Source: Streptomyces morookaense (GTDB taxonomy: Bacteria > Actinomycetota > Actinomycetes > Streptomycetales > Streptomycetaceae). Taken from it: a stretch of DNA of 32,899 bases. Made by a program: the position numbers and the translations under genes. The notes under the pieces are model-generated. The model was not told the DNA's origin, ran no database searches, and was given only the letters and a program-made list of their open reading frames with translations. Within the stretch, counting starts at the first letter, position 1. Every line of letters begins with the position of its first letter. The stretch spans positions 1 to 32,899 of the forward strand of contig NZ_JABBXF010000104.1 in the NCBI RefSeq assembly GCF_013030945.1, in the 5' to 3' direction. Of the stretch, positions 31,706 through 32,899 are shown in pieces.

Positions 31706-32899
31706 ATGGCCAAGTCGGCTCCATCCACGACCACTTCCCCGATCCGGACGGTCAGTCACGACCTGCCCGTCTCGCCCGAGCTCGCCTCCTTCATGGCGTC
31801 CGGCTGGGAGGCCGCCCCGCAGGGCGGCGACGTCCGGCTGCCCGTCGCCGCCCTCACCCCGGCCCGCCGGGCCCGGCTCTCCGCGCGCTTCCCCGGGGAG
31901 CGGATCCTCGTCCCGGCGGGGGAGTTGAGAGTGCGTTCCAACGACTGCGACCACCGCTTCCGCCCGCACAGCGCCTACACCTGGCTGACCGGCCTGGGCG
32001 GCGAGGAACAGGCCGGGCATGTACTCGTCCTCGAACCCGACGGGCCGCACGGCCACGAGGCGGTCCTGCATGTACGGCCGCGCTCCCCGCGCACGGACGA
32101 GGGGTTCTACCGCGACCGCCGCTACGGCGAGTTCTGGGTGGGACCCCGCCCCGGTCTCGCGGAGGCCGAGCGGATGACGGGCATCCGCTGCGTCGCCCTC
32201 GGCGGGCTCCCGCCCGGGCGGAACGCGGCCACCGACGCCGAACTCGCCTCGGTGCTCGGCGAACTGAGGCTGGTCAAGGACGCGTGGGAAGTGGCGGAGC
32301 TGCAGCGGGCGGTGGACCACACCACCGCCGGGTTCGAGGACGTGGTACGCGCCCTGCCGCGCGCGATGACGCATCCGCGCGGCGAGCGCTGGATCGAGGG
32401 CGTCTTCGGCCTGCGTGCCCGCGCCGAGGGCAACGGCACCGGATACGAGACCATCGCCGCCTCCGGCGCCCATGCCTGCGTCCTGCACTGGATACGCAAC
32501 GACGGGCCGCTCGACGCACGGGAGTTGCTGCTCCTGGACGCGGGCGTGGAGACCGACAGCCTCTACACCGCCGACATCACCCGCACCCTCCCGCTCTCCG
32601 GCCGCTTCTCGCCCGTCCAGCGGCAGGTCTACGAGCTCGTGCTGGCCGCCCAGGAGGCGGGCATCGCCGCGCTGCGGCCGGGGGCGGGCTTCCGCGACTT
32701 CCACCGGGCCGGGATGCGGGTCATCGCCGAAGGGCTCGCCGAATGGGGGGTGCTGAAGAGTGCGGAGGGCGACTTCCACCGCCGCTACACGCTGTGCAGC
32801 AGCGGACACATGCTCGGCCTGGACGTCCACGACTGCGCCCAGGCGCGCGCCGAGGCGTATCTGGACGGGGTGCTGGAGGAGGGGCAGGTGCTCACCGTC
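31706..32899 (+). CDS. pepP: Xaa-Pro aminopeptidase (M24B), C-terminal end beyond the window
   Basis: Removes the N-terminal residue from peptides with proline in second position. 398 codons are visible with no stop. The N-terminal AMP_N domain spans roughly residues 45-190 (GELRVRSNDCDHRFRPHSAYTWLTGL). The pita-bread catalytic domain follows, with LLLDAGVETDSLYTADITRTLP (two Asp metal ligands) and CSSGHMLGLDVHDC (His ligand). The remaining Glu ligands lie past the window. The start is ATG 31706 with GAGGGAGG 5 nt upstream. No signal peptide, so it is intracellular. Divergent from lysR. Collagen is rich in Gly-Pro and Pro-Hyp, so this enzyme fits the downstream use of imported collagen peptides. 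Confidence 0.93.
   Translation, partial: MAKSAPSTTTSPIRTVSHDLPVSPELASFMASGWEAAPQGGDVRLPVAALTPARRARLSARFPGERILVPAGELRVRSNDCDHRFRPHSAYTWLTGLGGEEQAGHVLVLEPDGPHGHEAVLHVRPRSPRTDEGFYRDRRYGEFWVGPRPGLAEAERMTGIRCVALGGLPPGRNAATDAELASVLGELRLVKDAWEVAELQRAVDHTTAGFEDVVRALPRAMTHPRGERWIEGVFGLRARAEGNGTGYETIAASGAHACVLHWIRNDGPLDARELLLLDAGVETDSLYTADITRTLPLSGRFSPVQRQVYELVLAAQEAGIAALRPGAGFRDFHRAGMRVIAEGLAEWGVLKSAEGDFHRRYTLCSSGHMLGLDVHDCAQARAEAYLDGVLEEGQVLTV

Noticed and set aside
1..32899. CRISPR arrays, tRNA or rRNA genes, insertion sequences, known riboswitches
   Set aside because: I saw no regularly spaced repeats, no tRNA-like cloverleaf, no transposase frame and no recognisable riboswitch core.

Overview
This is a high-GC actinomycete chromosome segment, almost certainly Streptomyces. 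Nearly every reading frame uses G or C in the third codon position, GTG and TTG starts are used, several genes look leaderless, and the gene families (DUF5133, GPP C-methyltransferase, secreted AroQ-gamma chorismate mutase, papain-like secreted protease, DHA2 exporter) are typical of that genus. The gene content is accessory-type: short operons, orphan enzymes, at least three decayed genes and one cluster of small Cys-rich genes.

Layout. (1) 1-8040: the 5' part of a leftward cytochrome oxidase subunit I gene, then rightward genes for a GPP C-methyltransferase-like enzyme, a secreted chorismate mutase, a coupled beta-phosphoglucomutase/GH65 disaccharide phosphorylase pair, an M20 amidohydrolase and a macrodomain protein. 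(2) 8041-15543: a decayed amidinotransferase gene, then a leftward four-gene aromatic-degradation operon (extradiol dioxygenase, FAH-family hydrolase, truncated CoA ligase, FAD hydroxylase) whose genes all overlap by 4 nt. It is divergent from a tetR gene, which is followed by a DHA2 exporter gene. A matching inverted-repeat operator sits in front of the operon/tetR and over the exporter start. (3) 15544-21049: a secreted papain-like cysteine protease with a tail-anchored partner, two unrecognised genes facing each other, a DUF5133 gene, an EgtD-like methyltransferase with altered substrate-pocket residues, and an alpha/beta hydrolase. (4) 21050-22904: three tandem small Cys/His-rich genes of lower GC3, then a decayed DyP peroxidase fragment. 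(5) 22905-27523: a PIG-L deacetylase/beta-propeller fusion, a DUF2236 (MpaB/Lcp-type) oxygenase and a coiled-coil protein. (6) 27680-32899: a tiny zinc-knuckle ORF, a secreted M9 collagenase, a LysR regulator and a divergent Xaa-Pro aminopeptidase that runs off the window.

The most coherent functional stories are two. The first is the TetR-controlled aromatic catabolism/efflux locus, with its visible operator pair. The second is a proposed collagen-utilisation locus: collagenase makes Pro-rich peptides, aminopeptidase P removes residues before Pro, and near-identical TGTGA-type dyads lie upstream of the collagenase and in the LysR/aminopeptidase intergenic region. Family assignments rest on motif recognition from memory. 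No database search was run.
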